Below, one piece after another: positions 9,667 to 18,205 of a stretch of DNA of 64,000 bases. Made by a program: the position numbers and the translations under genes. The notes under the pieces are model-generated. The model made no database searches and was not told where the DNA came from. It was given only the letters and a program-made list of their open reading frames with translations. The first letter of the stretch is position 1. Each line of letters starts with the position of its first letter. The DNA is from Tepidiforma thermophila (GTDB lineage: Bacteria > Chloroflexota > Dehalococcoidia > Tepidiformales > Tepidiformaceae). The stretch is from the NCBI RefSeq assembly GCF_002563855.1, contig NZ_PDJQ01000001.1:806001-870000 (forward strand), in the 5' to 3' direction.

Positions 9667-10977
9667 CGGCGGCCGGCGTCACTGCATTTCGGAAGTCCCG
9701 CGACCGCGCACCTCGCGGGCGTCATCCGCTGAGCCCCGGTCCCCATTACCGTGGAGCCATGCAGTGCGAAGGAGATACGAGCGGGGGCGACTGCCTTTGC
9801 GGGGCATCGCTGTGTCGCGCGGTCGTCTTTGGCGCATGAGGTCGACTCGCTGGCCGCTGCGCATTCCCTGTCGACCGGGGGCTACGCAGCGTCCGCGACG
9901 AACGACATCAGCAGGAACGTCAGCAAGGACCTGGCGCCGAAGCATCTGGTCGAATTTATCCAATGGTTTGATCGGGAACGACAAACGTTGACTGAGCTCA
10001 ACCTGCGGCCTTTGCTCCTCCTCGGTCTCTCCGCTCCATCCTTAACAGGCCGCCAGTCCTCGCCTTCTCCCGGTTCTCCAGGCCGCAGGCTCGTCCCTCG
10101 GACGAATGACCAGGGGCCGATTAGACCAGGGACAAATAGCCAGCGCTCAGCTCCAGGTCCCGAATTCTCCCCCTCTTGTCGGGGCCTTCATCCGGGCTGC
10201 TCCAGCGGACGAGGCCGCCCGCACCTGCGCCCTGCGCGGCGGGGCCGTGTTGTCGCTCCACGTGCGCGGCAGGGAGCCGCTGACCGGGCACGGCGTCAAG
10301 GACGCGACGACTGACCCTGCCACAATCGAGGCCTGGTGGTCCTGCCGGCCGAGCCCGTGCGCGGCTACCACCTGGGACTCGGGCGCTTGCGGCTATGCGC
10401 CGACACTGCGGAAGGCCGCTGGCAGCCGGCGCCCAACCGAGCCCTCGGCCACTCAGCCGGCCCTGCCAATCGGCACAGGTGATGCACCAGGCCGTCGCCG
10501 ACGGCTGTTGCGCGCGGCGCATGAGCGACGACGAACCTTGGCGGGCACGGCGGCGGAAGTGCCCGTCGTTGGCCGACATCGGGCGCGTTCAACATCAGCA
10601 GGACTGCCGGGAAAAAGCGGGCGGCACCCTGTAGCGGGCGGCAGCGGCCCATGACAGACTCACAGCGGAGGGCGCGATGGCGCGACGACCCTGCGGCAGC
10701 GGTTCGGGCCACAAAGTGAGCGACCCCGCGCGGCGCAGCAGTCCGTGGTGGGCGGCGGTACACCCGGGCGGCGGCGGGTACCGGGTGCGCCGGGCGCGAA
10801 CCCGCCGCGAGGCGGAGCATCCGGTGCAGCAGCTCCTGTCGAGCGGGAGCGCGGTGCGCCCGGGCCGCCCGGCCGGCTCACCGTGCAGCAGTTCCTCGAC
10901 GGGTGGCTCGCTAGAGCGGCGCATCGGCTCAAGCCACTCCGCAGATTCGAGAACGCGTCATCGCCGGAGGTCTCCAG
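9667..10977. other. Gene-free stretch: mobile-element graveyard
   Basis: 1.3 kb with no convincing intact gene, lower GC than its surroundings and no continuous codon-like GC3 pattern. Two protein fragments are recognisable (separate entries at 10240-10340 and 10868-10983). The first part (9670-10100) shows nothing I recognise. A TACCGT box at 9747-9752 sits 6 bases before an ATG at 9759 that opens only a 26-codon frame with four cysteines, which may be the start of a decayed gene. The stretch separates the defence island from chromosomal genes. Confidence 0.6.
10240..10340 (+). pseudogene. Fragment of a bifunctional primase-polymerase
   Basis: The frame reads REPLTGHGVKDATTDPATIE followed by AWW, which matches the very characteristic GFKDATTDP..I..WW segment of the prim-pol domain used by phage and plasmid primases. 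The catalytic core up- and downstream is missing or out of frame. Only this ~30-residue island is readable, so it is a decayed remnant. Confidence 0.65.
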
Positions 10978-10983
10978 ATAATC
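10868..10983 (+). pseudogene. Fragment of a tyrosine integrase, core-binding domain
   Basis: The frame reads LTVQQFLDGWL followed by basic residues, as in the N-terminal SAM-like (core-binding) domain of phage integrases (T-V-x-x-F-L-x-x-W-L). No catalytic R-H-R-Y part is present. Its frame runs into the next gene's 5' end, so the fragment abuts or overlaps the first codons of the beta-propeller gene. Confidence 0.5.
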
Positions 10984-12342
10984 CGTACATTTATCCGTGA
11001 CGAACGCCCCGCCCTCGTCGCCCTCGGCGCCGTCACCGCGGTCGCCGTCGGCATCCTCCTCGCCACCCTCCTCCTCGGCGACCAGCGCCGCATCCGCGTC
11101 GTCCTCGCCTCCCCCGACGCTGCCGCGCCCGCTCCTGTTACCCTCCGCGAAATCACCCTCGCCTTCGACCGCGAACCCGACCGCTCCGCCGTCGAAGCCG
11201 CCCTTGCCTTCGAACCCCCGCTCGAAGGCACCGTCCGCTGGCGCGGCCGCACCCTCGTCTTCGTGCCCGCCGGCCCGCTCGAACCCGGCGAGTACCGCGT
11301 CCGCCTCGCCCCCGGCACCCTGGGCCGCCGCGCCGAACCCCTGCGCGAACCGTTCGAACACCGCTTCACTATCCGCGAACCCGGCGTCGCCGTCGTCCAG
11401 GTTGCACCAGGCCGCACCGAAGAGCGCCTCCTCGAACTCCGCGCCGGCCAGGAGCCCCGCGTCCTCGCCCGCGCCCCGCGCATCATCGACTACGCCGTCT
11501 CGCCTGATGGCGCCCAGGTCGCCGTCGTCACCGCCGGCGCCGACGGCCGCGGCAGCCTCGCCCTCGTCCGGGTGAGCGACGGCGCGGCCACCTCGCTCAT
11601 CTTCGACCCCGCCATCAACGTCGGCGGCGTCGCCTGGTCGCCAGATGGCGCCACCCTCGCCGTCGTCCGCCGCGACGCCCTCCCCGGCGGCGGCGAAGGC
11701 GTCCCCCGCGCCTGGCTCGTCCGCCTCTCCGGTGAATTCGTCGCCACCCTCGACCCCGAGGGCCTCCCCTCCCTCTATCCATCGTGGTCGCCCGATGGCC
11801 AGCACCTCGCCTACATCTCGCCGAGCGATGCCCGCCTCGTCGTCGTCAACCTCGCCACCCGGGAGCGCCGCGACCTCGGCCAGCCGCGCGGGGGCGCCGC
11901 CGCATGGTCGCCCGACTCCCGCATCGTCGCCTTCGAAAGCGTGCCCCGTGCCGTGTCGCCGGGCGCCGCCCCGCCCCAGCCCGTGCGCGTCGTCAGCCTC
12001 GACGCCGCCGTCGACCTCCTCCTCGGAAAAGAAGGCGAAATCCGCTCAGCTCCCCGCTTCCTCGATAGCGAAACCGTCGCCACCCTCCGCCGCGTCATCG
12101 GCCCCCAGCGCACCGGCACCGACCTCGTCTTCGAATCCGTCCGCGACGGCCGCCAGCTCCGCGCGATCAACCTCGCCGCCGGCACCGACCTCGTCCTCCA
12201 CTGGGACCTCGCCCCCGGCGGCCGCGCCATCGTCTACACGGTCCAGACCGCGCAGCAGTTCACCACCATCACCCTCGACCTCGAATCCGGCGACCGCACC
12301 CCGCTCGCCCTCGGCGGCGACCTCCCCCGCTGGCTCCCCTGA
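10978..12342 (+). CDS. Membrane-anchored beta-propeller (PD40/TolB-like) protein
   Basis: The coding frame clearly extends upstream of the first GTG-type start at 11263. From 10978 it encodes a short basic head, a hydrophobic anchor (ALVALGAVTAVAVGILLATL), then an Ig-like/Big domain and four PD40 propeller blades with WSPDG/VSPDG motifs. No ATG/GTG/TTG exists between the stop at 10912 and the anchor. The SD GGAGG at 10966-10970 is 7 bases before an ATA codon at 10978, chosen here as the putative non-canonical start; ATC at 10981 is the alternative, and loss of the true start by the adjacent integrase relic is equally possible. The body is probably extracytoplasmic. Function unknown. Confidence 0.6.
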   Translation: MIRTFIRDERPALVALGAVTAVAVGILLATLLLGDQRRIRVVLASPDAAAPAPVTLREITLAFDREPDRSAVEAALAFEPPLEGTVRWRGRTLVFVPAGPLEPGEYRVRLAPGTLGRRAEPLREPFEHRFTIREPGVAVVQVAPGRTEERLLELRAGQEPRVLARAPRIIDYAVSPDGAQVAVVTAGADGRGSLALVRVSDGAATSLIFDPAINVGGVAWSPDGATLAVVRRDALPGGGEGVPRAWLVRLSGEFVATLDPEGLPSLYPSWSPDGQHLAYISPSDARLVVVNLATRERRDLGQPRGGAAAWSPDSRIVAFESVPRAVSPGAAPPQPVRVVSLDAAVDLLLGKEGEIRSAPRFLDSETVATLRRVIGPQRTGTDLVFESVRDGRQLRAINLAAGTDLVLHWDLAPGGRAIVYTVQTAQQFTTITLDLESGDRTPLALGGDLPRWLP

Positions 12343-12349
12343 CCGTCCG

Positions 12350-13075
12350 CTACGCCGCTTGCTCCTCCAGCAGCCGCGCCAGCTCGAGGAAGTCCCGCGC
12401 CGTGATGTCGAACGACGGGTCCGGCTCGAGGTCCGGCTGCACATTCGGCCCGGCTTCCTTCGGCCGGGGAATGAATGCCGCCCGCAGGCCCGCCGCCTGC
12501 GCGGCCCTCAGGTCGGCCTTGTGGGCGGCCACCAGCATTACCTGCCCGGGCGCGAACCCGAGCAGCCGCGCACCGGCCAGGTACGCCTCCGGCTTCGGCT
12601 TGAACGCCCCCAGCACATCGGCGCCCAGCACGCAGTCCCACGGCAGGCCGGCCCGCTTCGCCATTTGCACCAGCAGCGCCACGTTCCCGTTCGAGAGCGT
12701 TGAAATCACGTACCGCTGCTTCAGCCGCCAGAGCCCCGGCACGCTGTCCGGCCACGGGTCGAGCCGGTGCCACGCCCGGTTCAGGTCCTCCCGCTCCGCC
12801 TCCGGCATGCCGCCGAGCCCGTACTGCGGCAGCAGCTCCTCCAGTTTCCGCCGGTGCAGCTCATCCGTCGTCATGAACGGCCATTCGCCCCGGTTCACCT
12901 TCGCGATGCCGCCGAGGTACCCCTCGTACCGCCACGCGTCCGCGAACGCGCCCCAGTCGGCCGAAACGCCGTACCGTGCACCGGCCGCCTCCAGCTCCCG
13001 GATGACCGATGACCGCCAGTCGACCACCGTGCCGAAGACGTCGAAGACCAGCGCGCGCACGTCCCGGAGTGCCAT
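12350..13075 (-). CDS. HAD hydrolase, haloacid dehalogenase type II-like
   Basis: 241 residues, the usual length for L-2-haloacid dehalogenases. Motif I is FDVFGTVVDW near residue 11, with the nucleophile Asp, followed by the cap and the later STLSNGN (motif II Ser/Thr-Asn) and FKPKPE (motif III Lys) segments. It hydrolyses a C-halogen or phosphate bond in the cytoplasm; the substrate cannot be read. A TAGACT box at 13084-13089 (minus strand) lies 8 bases before the ATG, so a leaderless transcript is likely. Convergent with the propeller gene. Confidence 0.85.
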   Translation of the reverse strand: MALRDVRALVFDVFGTVVDWRSSVIRELEAAGARYGVSADWGAFADAWRYEGYLGGIAKVNRGEWPFMTTDELHRRKLEELLPQYGLGGMPEAEREDLNRAWHRLDPWPDSVPGLWRLKQRYVISTLSNGNVALLVQMAKRAGLPWDCVLGADVLGAFKPKPEAYLAGARLLGFAPGQVMLVAAHKADLRAAQAAGLRAAFIPRPKEAGPNVQPDLEPDPSFDITARDFLELARLLEEQAA

Positions 13076-13120
13076 GGCCCGGAAGTCTACCCGAAACCCC
13101 GTGTTCCCGGCGAAGCCGTT

Positions 13121-13555
13121 CTACTCGCCCTCGCCGGCCGCCACGTTGATGACGCGCACCGGCGGCGTGGTCGGCGTCGCCCCGGCCGCCGAAACGCCGT
13201 CATCGGCCGCCACCCCGTGGATGCGGATCGGCGGGAGGGGTGTCGGCGTCGAGGACGGTTGGCCCGCCGCGCCAGCGTCGCCCCCCGCCGGCAGCTCCGG
13301 CGCCGGTTCAGCCGCGAGGGCCTCCGAAGCACCGCCCGGCTGCCCCGTGAGCAGCCCTTCGAGCGCCGGCGGCGTGGCCGGCGCGCCGACGTCGATGACG
13401 ATGACCCGCTGGGGCGGCGACAGCTGAACGGCGGGCCGAAACGGGCCCCACGCCGCCCGGTCGGCGAACGACAGGATGAAGAGGCCGCTCGCCCCGATGC
13501 CGAACAGGAACGCGGCCAGCAGGAGCGGGGCCTTCCCTGCCATGCCTCGCATCAT
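13121..13555 (-). CDS. Small membrane-anchored protein, unknown function
   Basis: 144 residues beginning MMRGMAGK; a GGAG lies 8 bases before the first ATG. Residues ~8-28 form a single membrane segment, followed by a Pro/Ala/Gly-rich extracytoplasmic tail with two similar Val/Ile-rich motifs (RVIVIDVG and VRVINVAAG), suggesting a short internal duplication. It has no recognised domain. Confidence 0.6.
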   Translation of the reverse strand: MMRGMAGKAPLLLAAFLFGIGASGLFILSFADRAAWGPFRPAVQLSPPQRVIVIDVGAPATPPALEGLLTGQPGGASEALAAEPAPELPAGGDAGAAGQPSSTPTPLPPIRIHGVAADDGVSAAGATPTTPPVRVINVAAGEGE

Positions 13556-13680
13556 GCCCGCTCCCTGTGAAAATTGCTACCCGGTGACTGCACGGTAACC
13601 GCGCGCATTCCACCCGCGCCGGGCAGCGCACACCGCCGAACCTGTTACCATCAGGTATCGGGTCCACCGTCCGCCCCCGC

Positions 13681-13768
<88 letters not shown>

Positions 13769-13867
13769 CGTCATCTCTTCCCGCCTCGCGACCGTTTCCC
13801 CGCTTCCGCTTGTGCCCCCCGCCCGGCTCCCGTAGATTCCTTCGCCAAACCCGAAGGAGATTCGCCC

Positions 13868-14722
13868 ATGCAGGACCTGGCGGGCAAAGTCGCCGTCGTC
13901 ACCGGGGCCGCAAGCGGCATCGGCCTCGCCCTCGCCACCCGCTTCGCTGAGGAGGGCGCCGCCGTCGTCCTCGCCGACATCGAAGCCGAGCCCCTCGCCA
14001 TCGCCGAGGCCGGCCTCCGCCAGAAGGGCGCCCGGGCCCTCGCCGTGCGCACCAACGTCCTCGCCGACGCCGACGTCGAGGCCCTCGCCGATGCCGCCTA
14101 CCGGGCATTCGGCGCCGTCCACATCCTCTGCAACAACGCCGGCGTCTCCGGCGGGGCAGGCGTTCCCATCTGGGAAGCTCCCCAGGCCGACTTCGACTGG
14201 GTGTTCGGCGTCAACTTCCACGGCGTCCTCCGCGGCATCCGCGCCTTCGTCCCCCGCATGATCGCCGGCGGCGAAGAGGGCCACATCGTGAACACCGCCT
14301 CGGCCGCCGGCCTGCTCACCGGCGCCGATGCCTACTCCATCTCCAAGCATGCCGTCGTCTGCCTCACTGAGGGGCTCTACAAACAGTTCCGCCTCATGAA
14401 CCTGAAGCTCTCCGCCTCCGTCCTCTGCCCGGGCTGGGTCAATACCCAGATCCTCGATGCCGAGCGGAACCGCCCCGCCGAGTTCGGCCCCGCCCGGGCC
14501 GCCGACCTCCCCGCAGAAGCCCGCCAGCGCCGCGCCGTCGTCGAATCCCTCCTTCGCCAGGGCTTCCCGCCCGAAGAGGTCGCCGCGCAGGTCGTCGACG
14601 CCATCAAGAACGACACCTTCTACATCTTCCCGATGCAGGACTACATCTGGCAGGCGGTCAGGCAGCGCTTCGAGGGCGTCATCAACCGTACGAACCCCGT
14701 CGCGACCGGCCCCCTCCGGTAG
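13868..14722 (+). CDS. Short-chain dehydrogenase/reductase
   Basis: 284 residues. Start ATG at 13868 with the SD GAAGGAGA at 13853-13860; a TAGATT box at 13833-13838 could be its -10. It shows the SDR cofactor motif TGAASGIG near residue 13, NNAG near 90, and catalytic S and YSISK. Extra C-terminal residues relative to a minimal SDR. It oxidises or reduces an alcohol/ketone with NAD(P); the substrate is unknown. Confidence 0.85.
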   Translation: MQDLAGKVAVVTGAASGIGLALATRFAEEGAAVVLADIEAEPLAIAEAGLRQKGARALAVRTNVLADADVEALADAAYRAFGAVHILCNNAGVSGGAGVPIWEAPQADFDWVFGVNFHGVLRGIRAFVPRMIAGGEEGHIVNTASAAGLLTGADAYSISKHAVVCLTEGLYKQFRLMNLKLSASVLCPGWVNTQILDAERNRPAEFGPARAADLPAEARQRRAVVESLLRQGFPPEEVAAQVVDAIKNDTFYIFPMQDYIWQAVRQRFEGVINRTNPVATGPLR

Positions 14723-14791
14723 CCGCCCTGCCGCTCCCGGGCCGTCGCCCCCTTGCATTCGCCATAACAGTTGCGGCAGTATCAACGCCCC

Positions 14792-15667
14792 ATGCTGCCG
14801 CACACCCCGCACGCGGTGGCGAACCGGGCGCCGTTCCTCTGCCGCGTCCTCCTCGCGATGCTGGCGGCGTCCGTCGCCGTGCCCGCTGCATTCGCCCACG
14901 CCCTCACCCACGAAGTCCAGCCCGGCGAAACCCTCTCCGCCATTGCCCTGCGCTACGGCGTCGATGTCGACGCCCTCGCCGCCGCCAACGGCATCGCCAA
15001 CCCCGACCTCGTCTTCGCCGGCCAGCTGCTCACCATCGCCGAGTCGTCGCCTGCCGTCCCGCCGCCCGGCGGCGCCGTCGCTCCCCCGGCCGCCCGCAGC
15101 TACGTCGTCGAACCGGGCGATACCCTCTCCGCCATCGCCCTCGCCCACGGCACCACGGTCCACGCCCTCGCCGAGGCCAACGGCATCGACGACCACGACC
15201 GCATCTTCGCCGGACAGCGGCTTATCCTCCCCGCGCCCACCCGCGCCCCTGCGGCCGCCGGCGTCTCCCGCCCCGCCGTCGAGGCGCTCCTGCGCGCGGC
15301 CGCCGCCGAGTACGGCATCCCGCCGTCCGTCCTGCTCGGGCTCGCCTGGCTCGAGAGCGGCTGGAACCAGGCGATGGTCAGCCCCGCCGGCGCCGTCGGC
15401 ATCATGCAGCTGATGCCCGCCACCGCCGAATGGGGCCTTGAGTACCTCGCCCCTGGGGCCGTCAACTGGCGCACCGACCCCGCCGACAATATCCGCCTCG
15501 GCGCCGCCGTCTTCGCCCACATGCTCTGGCAGGCCGGCGGCGACCTCGAAATCGCCCTCGCCTTCTACTACCAGGGCTGGTGGAGCATCGAGCAGTTCGG
15601 CATTTTCGACGAAACGCTCCAGTACGTCGCGAACGTCCTCGCGATTGCGGCCGGCTTCGACGACTGA
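14792..15667 (+). CDS. Secreted LysM lytic transglycosylase (SLT)
   Basis: ATG at 14792 preferred over a TTG 21 bases upstream. After a signal peptide (hydrophobic residues ~14-33, cleavage near AFA-HA) come two LysM domains (VQPGETLSAIA and VEPGDTLSAIA), each binding peptidoglycan. They are followed by a C-terminal SLT lysozyme-fold domain with catalytic Glu in LAWLESGWN and the AVGIMQLMPAT motif. It cleaves the glycan backbone in cell-wall turnover or spore/division processes. 291 residues. Confidence 0.9.
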   Translation: MLPHTPHAVANRAPFLCRVLLAMLAASVAVPAAFAHALTHEVQPGETLSAIALRYGVDVDALAAANGIANPDLVFAGQLLTIAESSPAVPPPGGAVAPPAARSYVVEPGDTLSAIALAHGTTVHALAEANGIDDHDRIFAGQRLILPAPTRAPAAAGVSRPAVEALLRAAAAEYGIPPSVLLGLAWLESGWNQAMVSPAGAVGIMQLMPATAEWGLEYLAPGAVNWRTDPADNIRLGAAVFAHMLWQAGGDLEIALAFYYQGWWSIEQFGIFDETLQYVANVLAIAAGFDD

Positions 15668-15676
15668 GCGCCTGCC

Positions 15677-17227
15677 CTACGCCGTCAGCACCCCGTACGC
15701 CTCAGGGATCCGGTCGGTCAGTGCATTCGTGCCCGGCGCCATGTCCTTCCAGCGCGTCATCGCCGGGTTCACCTGGGCAGCCATCGCCAGCCCGCTCCCC
15801 CGCGGCGCGATCGTCATCGGCGCCCCGTGCGGCGCCACGATGATGCCCGTCTCCGGCCCCGCGACCGCGGTGTAGACCCGGTTCTCGTCGCTCCGCGCCC
15901 GGGCCACCTTCTCCGCCATCGGCGCATCCTCGAAGTGCGTCCAGGCCAGCACCTCCGCCCCTTCCAGCATCAGGATGCGTGCCACCTCCGGCACGTACCC
16001 CTCGTCCCCGCAGAGGATGCCGACCCGCCCCGCCGGCGTTGCCACCACCGGCGGCAGCGTCTCGCCTGTCGCGATCCCCCGCCCGTGCGACGCCTCATGC
16101 ACTACTGTCCCGCCCGGGTGGAGCAGCACCGCCGTCTGCCGCGGCCGCGCGCCGTTCCCCGCCGCGCCGAAGAGCAGGCTCCCGCCGCGCTCCCGGACGG
16201 CCGCCTCCAGCCAGGGCAGCGCCGCCTCCCAGCCCTCCGCCGCCGGCGCCCCGCCGATAACCACCAGGTCCGCATCCTGCTCCCGCTGGTCCAGGTAGGC
16301 CGCCAGCACCGCCTCCGCGTCGAAGGCCGGCCGCGAGGGGACCACCGCGATCCGCCGGCTCTCCGCCGCCGGCACGACCGGCTGCCCGAGCAGCTCGGTC
16401 ACCGGCAGCGAGGCCGTCGGCTCGGTCAGCCGCCGGTACAGCCCGGGACGGCGTGCCGGCCGCTCCACCTGCATCGGCTCGATGTCGAACACCACCACCG
16501 TCCCCACATCGGCCGGCGCGCAGAGCCGCGTCACCCCCTCCGGGTCGTACACCGAGGACCGCCCTGCGTACACCAGCGAGGTACCCTCCGGGCCGAACCG
16601 GTCGGCCGCCGCAATCCACACGCCGTTCTCGAACGCCCGCACCGGCACCAGGTACTCGCACTGCGTGGTCGAGAGCTCCGCCATCGTCCGCCCCCACGAG
16701 ACCCACGCCGTGAGATCGAGGATCACCTCCGCCCCGTTGACGGCCAGCGCCCGCGCCACTTCCGGCTGGCGCGCGTCAGCGCAGATGAGAATGCCGAACC
16801 GGGCGAAGCCCGCATCCCACACCGGGAACTCCCGGCCCCGCCGGAACCAGCGCGCATCGAAATGCCAGAGGAAGCTCTTGTCGTACCGCCCGCGGATCTC
16901 GCCGGCCGGGTCGAACACCAGCCCGCTGTTGGTCAGGCTGCCGTCCGGGTGCGGCACTGCGAGCCCCGCGGCCAGCCAGTACCCCCACTGCCGGCACTTC
17001 GCCGCCAGCGCAGCGGTGATCTCCGCGAACGGGCGCACCCCCGGCCGGTCGTACGGCCGCTCGTCCCGCACATAGTAGGCCGGGTACGAGCACTCCGGCA
17101 GCCCCACGAGCTGCGCGCCCTGGTGGCCGGCCTCGTCGAGCGCCGCGAGGATCGCCGTCCAGTTCTCCTCCGCCCGCTCCAGCGGATACGCCGGCACCTG
17201 GCACAACCCAACCCGGAACGCTTCCAC
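15677..17227 (-). CDS. Tandem two-domain nitrilase-superfamily hydrolase
   Basis: 516 residues from a GTG start with AAGGAGGG upstream. The first domain carries the full catalytic triad of the C-N hydrolase fold: Glu45 in LPECSY, Lys in RYDKSF (~116) and Cys in ILICADAR (~150). The second domain keeps the Cys (GILCGDEG) but the Glu position is replaced by a GGAPAAEGW segment, so it is probably catalytically dead and structural. It hydrolyses an amide or nitrile; the substrate is unknown. Convergent with the LysM gene, upstream of dcd on the same strand. Confidence 0.85.
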   Translation of the reverse strand: MEAFRVGLCQVPAYPLERAEENWTAILAALDEAGHQGAQLVGLPECSYPAYYVRDERPYDRPGVRPFAEITAALAAKCRQWGYWLAAGLAVPHPDGSLTNSGLVFDPAGEIRGRYDKSFLWHFDARWFRRGREFPVWDAGFARFGILICADARQPEVARALAVNGAEVILDLTAWVSWGRTMAELSTTQCEYLVPVRAFENGVWIAAADRFGPEGTSLVYAGRSSVYDPEGVTRLCAPADVGTVVVFDIEPMQVERPARRPGLYRRLTEPTASLPVTELLGQPVVPAAESRRIAVVPSRPAFDAEAVLAAYLDQREQDADLVVIGGAPAAEGWEAALPWLEAAVRERGGSLLFGAAGNGARPRQTAVLLHPGGTVVHEASHGRGIATGETLPPVVATPAGRVGILCGDEGYVPEVARILMLEGAEVLAWTHFEDAPMAEKVARARSDENRVYTAVAGPETGIIVAPHGAPMTIAPRGSGLAMAAQVNPAMTRWKDMAPGTNALTDRIPEAYGVLTA

Positions 17228-17251
17228 AGGCTCCCTCCTTGTGGCGCGATC

Positions 17252-17851
17252 TTACCCCCGCCCCGCGGGGTCCGCCTGGCCGAGGAACTGGCCGCCGGCG
17301 CTCAGCGGCGTGCCGACCACCGGCTCGAGGATCAGCTGGCAGATCGGCATCCCCGCGCGGAGGCGGATTCCTGCCGGGCCGAGGTTCATCATCTCCAGGG
17401 CGATGGTCCCTTCAAACCCTGCATGGATGGTCGGCGCAGTGAAGTGGATCAGCAGCCCCATCCGGGCGAGCGAGCTCTTCCCTTCAACTCGGCCGGCGAG
17501 GCAGCCCCGCTCCGCAACCCCAGCCGGCAGCTCCGGGGGCAGCGGCAGCCCAATCCGCTCCATCGTCATCCCGAGGATGAAACGCCCCGGGTCGAGGACG
17601 AAGCCCTCCGGCGGAATCTCGTACGGGTCGTACAGCCGTTCGAGAGTCGGCCCAACCCTTCCGGCCGTGGGGTCGAAGGTGATGCTGACGCCCGTTGCGG
17701 GGATGCGCAGCAGCCGCCCAAGCCGGAGGTTCACCGAGGTCGGGTCGAAAGCGCCCGGGTTCCCGCCCGGAGCCGGCACCGCCGGCGGCGGGTCGATCCG
17801 CAGCCGCCCGTCCCGGAGCGCATCGAGGATCGCTGTATCGCTGAGGATCAC
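17252..17851 (-). CDS. dcd: dCTP deaminase family protein
   Basis: 199 residues from GTG at 17851 (VILSDTAIL), 8 bases after the preceding gene's stop. The family signature VEGKSSLARMGLLIHFTAP followed by GFEGTIALEMMN contains the catalytic Glu and substrate-binding Ser/Arg. Converts dCTP to dUTP, or directly to dUMP in bifunctional members. An N-terminal insertion (PPPAVPAPGGNPGAFDP) is longer than in E. coli Dcd. Cytoplasmic, homotrimeric in the family. Confidence 0.88.
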   Translation of the reverse strand: MILSDTAILDALRDGRLRIDPPPAVPAPGGNPGAFDPTSVNLRLGRLLRIPATGVSITFDPTAGRVGPTLERLYDPYEIPPEGFVLDPGRFILGMTMERIGLPLPPELPAGVAERGCLAGRVEGKSSLARMGLLIHFTAPTIHAGFEGTIALEMMNLGPAGIRLRAGMPICQLILEPVVGTPLSAGGQFLGQADPAGRG

Positions 17852-17859
17852 CGCGGAAC

Positions 17860-18120
17860 TCAGGCCGAAACGGCCGAAAGGGGCACCTCGATGTACCGGA
17901 CCGCCCCGTAGACATCCCCGGGCAGCTCGACAACCAGCCCGCGGCTCCCCTGCTGCACAACGCGCACCAGCACCTGTCCCCGGCCGTTCGTCCGCCGGAC
18001 GACTCGCGTGCTCGGTGCGATAAAGGTCACGGTTCTGCCGTCGACGTCCGAAACCTCGGCAACGACCTCCGTCGGGAACATGCCTTCCGCCAGTTCGGCA
18101 GCAAGCTCGGCCATCTGCAT
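17860..18120 (-). CDS. Small hypothetical protein upstream of dcd
   Basis: 86 residues, beta-rich after an N-terminal helix, with no motif I recognise. It ends 8 bases before the dcd start, so the two are cotranscribed. GC3 pattern and spacing support a real gene. Divergent from the glycosyltransferase gene. Confidence 0.6.
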   Translation of the reverse strand: MQMAELAAELAEGMFPTEVVAEVSDVDGRTVTFIAPSTRVVRRTNGRGQVLVRVVQQGSRGLVVELPGDVYGAVRYIEVPLSAVSA

Positions 18121-18205
18121 CGCTTACCCCCAGAGACCACCGATTCTTGCGCACAGGTGGTTGGGCTGCAAACGGCCGCCCCAGATCCGGCACAATAGAA
18201 CCCGC

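Noticed and set aside
9751-10314. 187-codon open frame in the graveyard
   Set aside because: Composition and lack of any motif look non-coding; kept as part of the decayed region.
10121-10579. Antisense open frames through the primase relic
   Set aside because: No motif, irregular codon use, and contradictory to the recognisable prim-pol fragment on the + strand.
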